Source of the DNA: Pleurobrachia bachei
Lineage: Eukaryota > Ctenophora > Tentaculata > Cydippida > Pleurobrachiidae
Assembly (NCBI GenBank): GCA_000695325.1
Contig: AVPN01000603.1
Span: 18,184 to 42,979, forward strand
Length of the DNA: 24,796 bases
Reading direction: 5' to 3'
Position numbers and translations under genes: made by a program. Within the stretch, counting starts at the first letter, position 1. Every line of letters begins with the position of its first letter. The notes under the pieces are model-generated. The model was given only the letters and a program-made list of their open reading frames with translations. It was not told the DNA's origin and ran no database searches. Shown here one piece after another: positions 1-14,800 of this stretch.

Positions 1-65
1 TCCGTCTAGACGGATACCGTCTGGACGCCGTCTAGACGGCGTTGCGACGCCGTCTAGACGCCGTC
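1..65. repeat. Cluster of GTCTAGAC-centred palindromes
   Basis: The octamer GTCTAGAC occurs three times, at about 4-11, 31-38 and 52-59. The first sits in a perfect 14-bp palindrome (1-14) and the second in a perfect 16-bp palindrome (26-41). The third is flanked by direct GACGCCGTC-type repeats. The cluster starts at the window edge, so its full extent is unknown. It may be the end of a satellite or of a foldback element; no coding function is seen. Confidence 0.6.
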
Positions 66-715
66 TCCCGCAAATGCGGATTTTCCCTTTCACGGGAGTC
101 TTTACCAAGTATTAATCCGTCACAATTTCATATTCCATATTTCCACCTACTCCAGCTCCCCTACTCTCAAATAGTATCCTTTGTGTTACACCTGCCACTA
201 TATTTCAGTAGTATTGTGTGTGATATAATCTGCGTAAAAACTCTGAGTACATGGTAAATGGTAACTATGCATGAGAGATAGAGTTATAAATAGTTTAGAG
301 AGATACAGAGCTCCGATCGCTTGAGCAAGATGAGGAGAGGATTATTTTAGGTTGTTAAACTTATATGCACTCCAAGCGGATCATCTCTAACTCTCTATCC
401 CTCCCTTCCCATCTCTCCTTCTCCATCCATTTCTAAAATAATTTGTAAAACCCTGATCTCCTGCAGTATACCTTCCAGAGAAGCATTATAATTTTAATAA
501 ACCCCGTGTCCCTTTGTATGTAGCTAGATTCAGATCTTTATACTTTACCTAGACATTTCCAGCTTTGTTGATTGCATACTATTTGTAACAATTATAGTAC
601 CGACTCGCTTAATCTGCCCAACCCTCATAGACCTCGGGTTGTAAAGAATCTCTACCATTCATACTAGCTACATGACCATGTATATTCCTAGCTCTAGTAG
701 CTCCTAGGTTACTGC
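66..715. other. Non-coding region upstream of the SLC4A11-like gene
   Basis: No coding exon can be supported here. A TATAAATA string lies at 285-292 and an AATAAA string at 496-501. The first could be a distant promoter element for the transporter gene. The second could be a poly(A) signal for a gene to the left. Neither is convincing alone. An in-frame TAG at 698-700 lies just upstream of the proposed start codon at 716. Confidence 0.4.
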
Positions 716-3700
716 ATGGCTGAACAGTATTATGAGCTGAAGGATAGGAAGCCAACACCTAAATCAGACCTGGCCGTGGACGACTATACTTTAGAAACAA
801 CAGGTTACACACTGCACAGAGCTTCTCACATCTCACGTTCACATCTCTTAGAACAAGTTTCAGATTGAACTGAAAAACGGATGTTATAAAACTGAAAAAC
901 TGATGTGCTAATTTAGTTCTGACCCTTTTCTTACATCCCTGCAGAACAGGGATCACTAGACCCGATAATAGACAGTGGGGCAACATCATCAGTGATACAA
1001 GTACAATCTAACAACTCAACTACTATAGACACACCATGGACCGGGACCCCGGAATCAGATTCCAGCCCCTCCGACACCTCCAGTACATCCTCAGGTTGAT
1101 AATGAAATTCCCCCTCTGCGCTAGCTTACTATATGCAATAATAGGAGTAACTTTGTAACCACCTCCTCAGGAGAAGAGGATCAAGGGGACACAATACCAC
1201 CAATTGGGCCAATTAGAAAGCGTGTCATGTCTGATGTTACTAAGATTACCCCCGCTACGTCAAGGTGGAACTCAGCATTTGTTGAAGTACAGAATAATCT
1301 CAAAAAGAAGAGGAATGCAAGTTTCTCAGGGGTAGTTAATTCTCAGGTACAGGCTCAGTACCACGTGGCGAGCAAGTTGTATCATACGAAGAGGAAGCTG
1401 TTGAGACTAAAGGATTTCCACCTTGATGCACGTGCTATGCGGGATGTCGAGAAGTTCCTTGAGAGACCAGTTGCATTATTCAAGGTGATTTAATGATTTT
1501 ACAGCTTTTTTTATCGGGTCAACATTTAGAATGAGCATGGAAAACAATGAAAATTCAAATATTCAAACACTCATTCAAGAGCTAATTGGTCCTTTATAGT
1601 TTAGGAGGGCTACCTTATCCCGCACAATTACAACTCGAACCCTCTTCATCTCTCCGTCTACCCAAACCATGCATTCTACACCTCTAAATACCCTTCCGTT
1701 CTCCCCTTGCCAGGCTCGTCACACTCTAGTCTCTAACCCTCATCTCCCCTGCCAGGTTCGACACACCCTATGGGAGGACATAGCCCAAGAAATGATATGC
1801 AGGCTGTGTACGGACAAACCGGATGCCAACCTTGACGTGGACCTGATAATGAAGTCTCTGATCAGCAACGACGCAGATTATGTTATCCCAGAATGTATCC
1901 AGGGAATTACCGAGACAACAAAGGGCCCAGTCACAGAGCAGAGCTTTATTGTGGTAATTGGTCAAGTCAATACTGTCAGTGAGAATCACGTTGCAATGGC
2001 ACTACTAGACCAACCGTTTAACTTTGGAAAGGGAGCCGAGGAAATCAGGTTCATTTGTCTTGTCCTCTGTCCAAGCAGGACTAAACACACAAAGTCGGCC
2101 GTACAGGTGGCCAGGACTTATGCCACACTCCTGGCGGATGAGCGACTCCGACACAACCTTCTTAACACCCACTCTCCCGCGGAATTTGCTCAAGAGTTCG
2201 AAGTTGAATGTACACGGGTACACCGGGTACACCAGATTCGAAGGAGGGAGCTCACTACCAAGACGGAAAAGAGCGAAAAGGGTAGCCCGGTTCAGGAGGA
2301 TCCCTGGTTCCCTGGTAGAGACCTGGGTAGGAACATAAAGAACAGAGCTAAGCACTACATAAGTGATTTCACCCACTTTAAAGATCGGAAAAGCATCCCT
2401 AAAATCATCTCATCCACTCTCTTCCTCTACTTCTCGCTCCTCCTACCCGGGATAGCATTCGGTGTACTTGACTATAAGAACACAGGCGGCTATATAGACG
2501 CACGGAAAGTTGTTATTTCCCAGGGGTTTAGCAGTATCGCATGGGCCATCCTGTCTGGTCAGCCGCTTGTGGTTGTTCGGACGACGATCCCCATGGTAAT
2601 CTACACTAAGATCATCTACACGGTGAGTCTCAACTGGGAGGAGAACGGGAGCTTCTTTCCTACCTTCTATGCCATGGTGGGAATTGTGAACTCTCTCTTT
2701 CTGATTCTATACGGGGTTACAGGGGCTAGCAAAATCATGATCTACTGCTCTAGATCGACAGAGGAAATTGTAGGAATGTTCATTTCCATCGCATTCCTTG
2801 TTGATTCATGCAAGTTCATCAAAACAGAGTTCGATACGTTCTACTGTTTTGCACATGTCAACACTACGCGGACAGTGGAAGAGTTAGCCCTGTGTGATCC
2901 CCAGAAACCACTTCTAGCCCTTCTCCTAATCCTAATAACCGTCTACGTGGGTGTCCAGATCTTCAACTTCAAGTACAGCCCTTATCTTAACGCTGATAAA
3001 AGAGTTCTGGTGGCCGACTATGCTTTAGTTGTTGCTGTTATCGCATCAACCGCTCTAGGAAGCTACGTGTTTAAAGAAATACATTTGGAAACGTTCAAAG
3101 TTGCAGCGGATGCTACTTTGTTCAAATTTGTGGATTTCAAAGCCCCTTCTACAGTGGCAGTCTTCTCTTCAATCGGTCTTGGTTTTGTGATGTCCATTCT
3201 GATCTTCATGGAAGGTAACATATCGGAGAGTGTTGTCAATAACCCCGCTAACAAACTCCGGAAAGGGTCAGCGTTCCATCTGGATATGTTTGTAACTGGT
3301 CTGATTAACGCTGTTCTGTCCCTGTTCTGTCTTCCCTGGGTTCACGGTTCCCTACCCCACTCTCCCCTTCATGTTAGAGGTTTAGCTGACATAGAGGAAA
3401 GAATAGAGAATGGACATTTAAAGGAAAACGTGGTGTACGTGAGGGAGACACGGCTGACTAATCTTGTATCTGGGATTCTGATTGGGGTTTCTGTACTCTT
3501 GATCCCTCACCCCCTAAATCTCATTCCCATCCCAGTTTTCTATGGGATCTTCGTTTACCTTGCCATAACATCACTTGAAGAGTTCCAAATGTGGGAGAGA
3601 TTCGTGCTGATCTTCACCGAGCAGACCCTCTACCCACCCCTTCATTACGTCAGGAGAGTCCCCCAGAAAATCATCCACTGCTTCACCCTTCTCCAGCTTC

Positions 3701-3858
3701 TCCAGCTCGCTGCCCTGTGTCTGGTATCTTTTGGGGGTTCTACATATCTGAAGATGTTCTTCCCCTTTGTGATTATCCTGTTGATGCCTATTAGAGAGAG
3801 GATCCTGCCAGCACTCATATCAGAGAGACATCTAACCGCTTTAGACGGGGTTCACTAG
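716..3858 (+). CDS. SLC4A11: SLC4A11-like solute carrier (bicarbonate-transporter superfamily), four exons
   Basis: Exons: 716-803, 945-1094, 1171-1484 and 1756-3858. Every intron is GT-AG, and the phases join (1, 1, 0) into an 884-aa protein, close to human SLC4A11 (about 890 aa). The first two exons encode an acidic, Ser/Thr-rich N-terminus. Exon 3 carries LKDFHLDARAMRDVEKFL, matching the SLC4A11 cytosolic domain. Exon 4 carries the rest of that domain and the polytopic membrane domain, with SLC4A11 hallmarks LPGIAFGVLDYKNTGG, SRSTEEIVGMFISIAFLVDS, LPHSPLHVRGLADIEERIENG, ETRLT, YPPLHYVRRVPQKIIH and a C-terminal MPIRERILPALI. An NTT glycosylation sequon lies in the large extracellular loop. 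The family carries H+/OH- and NH3-coupled fluxes at the plasma membrane, with borate transport once proposed; transport by this protein is inferred. Family assignment is strong; the first exon is least certain because its Kozak context is weak. Confidence 0.88.
1714..1755 (+). other. In-frame optional segment between tandem 3' splice sites
   Basis: Two acceptors, each ending in TGCCAG, lie 42 bp apart at 1708-1713 and 1750-1755. Both are in phase with exon 3. The upstream site would add 14 residues (ARHTLVSNPHLPCQ) before VRHTLWED. The added segment looks like a duplicate of the normal exon start, with ARHTL echoing VRHTL. Human SLC4A11 has no counterpart at this point, so the downstream site is the likelier main one. 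Confidence 0.5.
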
Positions 3859-3983
3859 TTATAGGTGGAATATTACCATGTTACCATTGTTTAGAACCAA
3901 TAGGTTACCATGGTTCCCATTGTTTATAGGGACATTTAGGTGAGCTATGTACGTGGGTTACTGGAGTTTTAGAGTTTTGTACG

Positions 3984-3989
3984 TTTATT
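3984..3989 (-). terminator. Candidate poly(A) signal of the SRCR-LU gene
   Basis: TTTATT on the plus strand reads AATAAA on the minus strand. It lies downstream of the last candidate exons of the SRCR-LU gene. It also falls inside the 3' UTR of the convergent transporter gene, so the two transcripts would overlap by tens of bases. It is the only canonical minus-strand hexamer I noticed in this interval. Confidence 0.35.
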
Positions 3990-4050
3990 TTGATATGTTT
4001 TAAAGCATTTAAGTATTGTCTGATCTTGCGGGAATAGAAAACCTCAAATC

Positions 4051-4060
4051 AATAAATAAA
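4051..4060 (+). terminator. Poly(A) signal of the SLC4A11-like gene
   Basis: Two overlapping AATAAA hexamers (4051-4056 and 4055-4060) lie about 190 bp after the stop codon at 3858. They are the first canonical plus-strand signals after the gene. Confidence 0.6.
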
Positions 4061-4217
4061 TAACATTTGCTCCCCGGTTCAAAAAGGCACACACACATCC
4101 CGATCTAAATCAGAATTCAGAGTTCAATAATATTAACATTAGTTGATAATATCAGCAATAAAGGAGAATTGAGATCCCTCACAGTAATTCAAGCTGGTCC
4201 AAAAACCTAGTCACTTA

Positions 4218-4349
4218 CTAACTGCTACCAGAGAAAATCTCTGCAAATACGGTGAGATCAAAATGTGCAATCCTCATTAGATAAGTAAAGTTTGCAATCC
4301 ACCACTCAACCAAAGATCCAAACTGAATACTATAGGCCCCGAAATCAGC
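4218..4349 (-). CDS. Possible C-terminal exon of the SRCR-LU gene
   Basis: A good acceptor (CCGTTTCAG) opens a phase-0 frame of 43 codons ending in TAG at 4218. It begins ADFGAYSIQFGSLVEWWIAN. It joins exon 9 in phase. The tail is not a recognised domain, and a competing acceptor before 4432 would end the protein after three residues (IFF). Confidence 0.25.
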   Translation of the reverse strand, partial: ADFGAYSIQFGSLVEWWIANFTYLMRIAHFDLTVFAEIFSGSS

Positions 4350-4551
4350 CTGAAACGGAGAGAATCCGTTAATTATTATAATGATATCAGATCAGGATTT
4401 AAATTAAAATAGTGAGGAAACTAGAAAAATATCTGGCGAGAGAGAGAATCCGGTTAGCTTTATGATTTAAGAAAATGGGTTCTATGTTGTCATTGTAACA
4501 AGAGATATCTGCTGGATTAATTAACCACTAGTTAATTAAAGTGAATTGTCA

Positions 4552-7945
<3,394 letters not shown>

Positions 7946-8650
7946 CTTGAACAACAGAGATACCAAACAGAGAGTGTGAGATGAAGTGAGGAAAAACTTT
8001 TTGTCTCTGTGTGTGATCCTAGCAGTGCAGTGTGCAGAATCATGGTGTATAAGCTAGCAGCTGTACAGTATACATATACAACTGCAAGCACACTGCAAAA
8101 CCAGCTTTTTGAGTAACAACAATCTGCAGCCTAGTGGGTGCTGGGAAACTGTCTGGCGGTGCCAGCCCGATCTGAGAGCACTTTTGAGAATAAAAAGGGG
8201 GTCTGGCCCCGCTAGATCACAGCTGGGGAACTTGGGGGTCGCGACAGGTGTCTATGTCACCAACTGGGGAATGGGTATTGTAAGTCAAGAATTAATAAAG
8301 TCTGATGCATGCAGGGTGAGTTCAAAATGTTACAACATTAACTGCAGTCATATAATGTAATTACTACCCCACTAAAAGTATGGTCCGTCGCTTTGGAGCA
8401 TGTCTGCACGTCAGTTCTATTATAATTATTGTATCTCATGGTAGCATAAAACAAGGCAAATATTTTAGAGTCTCATGTTTACAGTCTGTATGATACCAGT
8501 ACTAGTAGTCATATTGTTATTTGTCAGTTAGTCACATATTGTCACATATTGTCACTGGTATGTTGTCACATATTGTCACATATTGTCACATATTGTCACT
8601 GGTATATTGTCACATATTGTCACTGGTATATTGTCACATGTTGTCACATG
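7946..8650. other. Spacer between the SRCR-LU start and the filamin-gene stop
   Basis: It should hold the SRCR-LU promoter and the filamin 3' UTR, since both genes read leftward. I saw no canonical TATA box and no canonical minus-strand AATAAA. A GC-richer stretch lies at about 8110-8260. The plus-strand ORF at 8109-8360 resembles no family I know and is probably chance. Confidence 0.4.
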
Positions 8651-8652
8651 TT
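8527..8652. repeat. Minisatellite of about 11-bp TTGTCACATA units
   Basis: About ten units of TTGTCACATA, with TTGTCACTGGTA variants interspersed, suggest a higher-order repeat. The array ends right at the filamin stop codon (8651-8653), so it makes up the proximal 3' UTR of that gene. Confidence 0.9.
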
Positions 8653-8806
8653 ACTCGTAGTATGTGGCAGGTACAGTAAATGGTGTCGTTGCTAGGTCAC
8701 GTCCCTCCCAGGTAATATACGCCGTGTAAACACCAGGGCTGTTCACGTGGTACTCGATTGTACTCATGCCTGATGTCTGATAGGGGTTTCTGTTAGCTTG
8801 CTCTCG
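8651..8806 (-). CDS. Filamin-repeat gene, terminal exon
   Basis: The acceptor TTTCTGCAG opens 51 codons, starting REQANRNPYQTSGMSTIEYH, that complete the last filamin repeat, then TAA at 8651-8653. The ending TTPFTVPATYYE stands where vertebrate filamins end their dimerisation repeat. Whether this one dimerises is unknown. Confidence 0.78.
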   Translation of the reverse strand, partial: REQANRNPYQTSGMSTIEYHVNSPGVYTAYITWEGRDLATTPFTVPATYYE

Positions 8807-11800
8807 CTGCAGAAAGTTGAATGGTAATTATATTCAGTAATTATTCAGTAATTATTCAGTAATTATTCAGTAATGAAGTGGAGCAATAGAAATTATAATT
8901 ACTGGGTTCAAGAATGAGCTGTGAAATTTTGTAAGATCTATTTTGAGTCAAGTCAAGAGAGTCAAGTGTTCTTATATCTATAAGTGACTTCTTACCCCTG
9001 TAAGGACCTTGACTTCTTGTTTATCTTTTCCACTCGATAGGACCTCCACCTAAAATATAACTTGTTTAGATAACTTTCCCAAGGGATAGTTTGAACGAAG
9101 AAAAACCTTTCTCCGAACACCCCGGTGAACTTGTCTAGCTAGACTCTATTCCGTGTGCCCTACCGACCCGCAAAAGGAGGGTTAGAACATAATGAGGTAA
9201 AACAGGGTCAGACAGTAGTTTGATGTTTATACCTGTAGTCCGGTTCCCTTGGGAACATTTGAAACATAGATGTAGTTTGGTTTCCCAACGTATGCGATCT
9301 TCAAACCCTCTCCATCAAGGGCCATCGTTGTAACCTGACAAATGGGTTACCATGGTTACAATACTAAGAAAAACTCTGACAAACTTTGTCTGTCCAATCA
9401 ACATACAGTATGAACTCTTAAACTCTGATCTCTCGATCTTTAAACTTTAGTAAACTTCTCGATTACTCACCTCTCGCCCATCTCACTTTTACCTTTCCAG
9501 TTGATTTCCTTGACACATTAAACTTGAAGGGAGATGAGGGGAAGGGGATGTTGGCATAGAACAGATACAACTTGTAGTACCCCGGTTTTTCGGCCACAAA
9601 CTTCAGTTGAGCTGTCCGGGGTGTGTTGGACACATTGACCTTCTCCATCATCATAGGACCCTCCAACTCAGCCTTCAGCTCGCCCGGGCCACACTTGGTC
9701 GTATCGAGAGTCAGGAGTACCTCCTTACCTTTTTTTGGAAAAGATGTTTAAAGCTATACTGATAACAATCAAATTAAATATAAGCTGACTGTGATTATAA
9801 ATTAAACATACAATAAATGTACATCTATACTACTGTAATATAGAACCTCCTTACCAAGCTGAACGGTGTTGAGGGATTCCTGCAGAGCTCGGAGGTTGAA
9901 GTGCTGTAGATCTACCACGTGGATGGTGAAGGGAGATCGAGGCAGGATTTCACCGTTATAGTTGACCGCGAGACGGTATACACCGGGTTTCCGGGGTGTA
10001 AAGTTGAGGGTATCGGAGTTGTCCCGGCGGGATATTTGTAGGGTCGGTTTACTCGGTCCGGTCATATCATATGATATACCACGTGGGTTAGCAAGGTTGT
10101 AGGAGACCACTAGGTGACCCATTTCTTTTACCAGCATTCCCTCGAGCGATACTCCCGAGCAGGAACACTCGAGATTCAGTCGTAGGATGACTGTGAAGTT
10201 GAAGGGTGAACCCTCGATAGTCCCTCCTGTTGTGGTTCCCACTGTTAGTTGATACTTTCCCGGCTTCTCAGGGATGTACGTGATGGTCCTGGGGTGGTCC
10301 TTGGATACTTGGATCTTGGTATGGATACCATCAGGTCCTCCAACTGACACAATCAGATCCCTGGGTCGCACCTCATCGGGGATGGGCACCTGGAAGGGCT
10401 CTCCTTCATAAATCTTATCAACCACGGGGATCATTCTCAGGACAGGTCCGGGTTCTACTGTTGCCGGGGTTACAACAGCTGTGTAGGGAGATCCGTCAAC
10501 TGGGATACCAGCGTAATGGAGGTGGATGTGGTAGTTTCCTGGTACTGTAGGGTAATACGTCACCGCACACCCCGTACCGTCCTCTCTATCAGCGATAATA
10601 ATTCTAGTGTCCCGGGGGCCTTCAATGGATACCGTCAGGTTTCCCGAACTGTTTGTGATGACCTCAAAAACAGCTGATTTGCCTACTTCACCTTTGGAGA
10701 TTCCGTCTCCCTTGACGACAAGATAGATTCTCTCCGCGACCGGGAGGGGTTGGACTTTGAACGCAATGGGGCTGTCCACTATCTCTCTACTCTTGTTATA
10801 CAGTTGGACAGAATACTGCCCCGGGACGTATCTAAAACTGACGGTCTTGTTCTCTCCATCAAACTCGGAGTAGCAGTAGGAATTAAAGCCGGGAGGTCCG
10901 TCGATGTTGATGGTATAATCTTGGGAGGACACATTTCTGATCACGAAATTAACCTCGTCCCCCACTAGCACCTCACTCTCAGTATCACTCTTGCTCACAA
11001 GCCCGGGTGAAGTGGATATCACCTTTAGAGGGGTGGGTGGAGGTGGTGGTTTGATCACAGCAGCAGGCGGGCTAGGTTCAGGTGGGGTTGTCTGTCTGCT
11101 AGCCGGACTCATAACTCGCACCTCCCGGGATTTAGTAGGTCGTGGTTTCGTGGGTTGGTCACTGGTTGGAGCGTCAAACTCCCGGGCTAAACTGAGCGTG
11201 CTCCTAATCTTAATCTCATCACTACTCTGACTTTGTACAACCGAATCACCATCACCTACTGATATCCCAAAATTAGCAACTTTTCGGAGAAGTTCCGGAG
11301 CAATGTTACCCACTTGGTCTTCCCCGGTAACGTCCAGCAGGAAAGGACTACCATCAACTGAATCTGACTCCACATTCACACAGACTCTGTGTACACCAGG
11401 TGATTCAGGGACAAGTTCAAGGTGGACAGTAACCCCATCGAAGGTCTTCGCACTGCACTCCATAAGCTCATCTGAGGGGTTGAACACAGAGATGACAATT
11501 TCATCTGCAAAGACCACCTTGAGGGTAATGACAATTCTGATTAGTACTCCAGTGGAGGGAATGGGAGGTGAGATATCAGTTACAGTAAAGGATCCCTTGC
11601 TTCTCTTGTGCACATTGAATCGGAGCATCTGGGCGGTGTAGAGCTCCCTATCCAAGTGAAGGGAGACCTTGTGCTCTCCTACATCAGTGGGATGGAATGT
11701 GCATTTCCAAGCCCAGTGAGGGAGATCTTCAACCAGAATTGGGATTTTACCCTTGTCATCCCGGACCTCAACTTGGATTGAGTTGTTTCCCGAATCACGG

Positions 11801-14800
11801 CAGTTCACCAGGAAGTGTGTCGTGTCCCCCACCATGATCTCTCCCTCGAACGCAGGACCAGATACCAAGCACTCCCCCTGATTTATCACTGGAACTACAT
11901 CCACGTGGTAGGTAGAAGAGTCCGGGGCGGTGGTGTTCTTCAACTCGAACCTGTACTTGCCCCCACGAGGTGGGCTCCAGCTGATCAGGCTGGTCTCTCC
12001 CAGGTTGATATGCCTCCAGGAGTTATCGGGGGTGTTCCCCGGGATGTAATGGACGTATATCCCATCATCCCGGGGCTGGGTAGCCAGGATAAGCGTGACG
12101 ATGTCTCCAGCGAAGATGGTTTTTGTGTGTGCTTCTGTAATGGGGAAGGCGTTTGTTTCTTGAATGTCAAAAGTGTTCTTCTCCTCCTTGACTTCGTCAC
12201 TATTCACGTGGACAATGAAGGGACTTCCCTGGATGTGGTTTTCCCCATTAAATATCTCTACACGGTGTACACCAGAGGATTCCGGTTTGAATTTCAACTT
12301 GATTTCCCCACCGGGTGTCTGGTGAAGACTGCTGGGAATGATGTCGCCCGTGGGGTTGTAACAAATCACCCGGAACCGTTTAAGATCCAGCACGGTGGAG
12401 ATTCTTGGTTCCCCTGCAATGGCGATATAGGGAGATCCAGGGACATCAACATCATTGAACCGAATTGATACCTTGAACAAACCATCGTTAGGAGGTGTGA
12501 ATGACGCCGTAAAAGTCTCATCTGCATTCTGTTTAATATTAACAGGAACCTCCCCTACATCAGATGCTATGGCAACCTGGAGAACTCCCTCCCCACACTT
12601 CCTGGTATCAATCCTGATCTTCTTCTTGACACCTGTCTGGAGGCGGACAACCTTGGTTCGCCGTTTAGCAGAGTCCCCCGCACCAGGCAGGTAGAGGTCA
12701 AGTGCCCGTTGTACATCAGGATCCCTTCCTCCTTTACCATCATTATCTCCATTAGGCTGTTCCCCAAACTCATCCAAATCATCAAATGGAGCATGGGGGT
12801 TCTTGTTATCATCATCATCACCGTCATTATCAGGATCCAAACCATCCACATTGGCTGCACTCGCACCCGGAGGATTCACAACCTGGACTGTTAGTGGACA
12901 CCCCGGCAGTGGCATGCCCTTTGTCTCAATATTAATCATGTACCCGCCCAATCTGGTGGGGGTGAAGGAAATGAAGTGCTGCCCATAGTCCTTGTATGTC
13001 AGGCTGGATACCACCCTTTCCCCCGTCTCTTCGTGATAAATATCCACGTCAAGTCGGAGTTTGAACTTGGAATTCACTGCTATCTTGTTGGGTTCCCCAA
13101 TGTAGATTGGTTTCAGAGATTTTGGCACATTGCCAGGGCCACCGGGAACTAACGGTTTCGCAGCACTGGCATCACCCACCAAGATCTCAATAGGACTGCC
13201 CTTTACGTGTACGTTATAAAAGTAGACGTTACAAAAGTAAACACCGTGCTCCGGGGTGGCAAAGCACACCCTGATACAATCACGGGTTAGGATTTTGAAG
13301 GTTGATTTAACCAACTCCCCACTGGGTCCTTCCACCTCAACAAAGATATTATCCCCCGAATCAGGGGGTATTTTCACGATCAACCCATTATCAAGATCAT
13401 CGTTCTTCATTCCAGGATCCACATCATACACCTTTAGAATCCTCGGGCTCCCCTTCACATGTTCCTTGTTGTACAGCACACTAATTGTATGATCAACCCA
13501 GATGGTGGGTGTGTAATAACACGTGATACTGTCGTTAAAGTTGTCCTCCACCGTCACTGGAACCGTCTCCTCATCAGTCTCGACTAGAACCTCAAGCACA
13601 CCCGCTCCCGCTCCAGAAGTGTTAACATTGAATGCTGTCCGGGTGTCTAACACTAACGGTCCCTCAATACCCGGTCCGTACAGCTCAATTGCCATCTTCC
13701 CACGGGCCTCCAGCACAGTCACAAAGAAGGGAGAGTTAGAGAGCTGGAACTCACCATCAAACACTTCCACCATGTGGAGACCAGCCACTTTGGGTTTAAA
13801 CGTAATCACATACCGTCCATCGGCAATTGCGGTGACCTTAGCCTTTACTTTTAATTCCTCATTCTCAAAATTAACTACCTCCGCCTGGAGATCACCTATC
13901 CCGCTGTACTCGAGGTCCATCTCCGCGTTCTCGTTGATGTAAAAGAACTGAACCCCACTCCTTGTCATCTCGTCGCTCTCTTCCTCTGAGCTGGAAGAGG
14001 AGCTGTCAGTCTCGAATGCCTGGTAGGGTGGAACGACACGGGGAGACCCGGGTATATGGGTCTTGTCGAATAATATTTCCATGAAGACAGGGTGTTCTCC
14101 GGGTGTGTAACTGCAGAGCAACTTCCCGTCCTCTGTGTCCTTCACATTGACTGGGATATCATTGATCTTGTCTCTTAGCAACACTTCTAACACTCCAGGT
14201 CCTGCCAGACCTGTGTTGATGGTCAGTACGTTTAGGATCCCTTCGTGGTGAGGGCCGGTGTACCCTTGACCTGACGCCCGAACACCCGCCGCTCCTAACC
14301 CGTCAATACAGTGGAAACTGAGGGGACATCCAGGGATCATTCTCCCAGATACCTCCATGTCAATGTGGTGTTTCCCCGCCATGGGGCATTTAACACTTAT
14401 CACATAGGCCATATCACTCTCTTTCTCTACATTCACATTCATCTCCTGGCCAGTTTCCACGTTCTTAACATAAGCCCTGAAGGCCCCTTCAAAGGGAACG
14501 TTTGGTGTGAACAGGAACTCTGCGGCAATGTTGTCCTTCGCAAACACATATTGTTGCCTAGCAACCACTTTTCCGGTCACATTTGACATGTTATCATCAT
14601 CATCGAACGCGTAGTAAACCTTGACATCTTGATCTTTTTCCATGGCAACCGAACTCTCGTCCATAATCTCAATCTCAAATGGACTACCCCGGATGTGTTT
14701 CTCTCCGTTCTTAGCGGTAACTGTGTGTTGTCCTGGAATCTCTGGTTCGAATGTAACAGAAACATCATTCCGGGCCAGTTTGGTGATACTATGGTTACAT

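Noticed and set aside
42-257. Plus-strand 71-codon ORF at the left edge
   Set aside because: Starts within the palindrome cluster; no domain, signal or splice context supports it.
2005-2376. Minus- and plus-strand ORFs inside the transporter exon
   Set aside because: They overlap the strongly conserved SLC4A11-like frame and show no domain.
8060-8095. TATA-like string (GTATATGTATAC on the minus strand) upstream of the SRCR-LU gene
   Set aside because: Not a canonical TATA box, and there is no transcription start evidence; AT-rich alternation alone is weak.
8109-8360. Plus-strand 83-codon ORF
   Set aside because: No similarity or repeat structure recognised, and no supporting splice or promoter signals.
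9463-9492. Downstream GTGAGT donor at 9470 for the second filamin exon
   Set aside because: Strong donor consensus, but it ends in phase 1 and puts the next filamin exon out of frame; GTAAAA at 9492 joins in phase.
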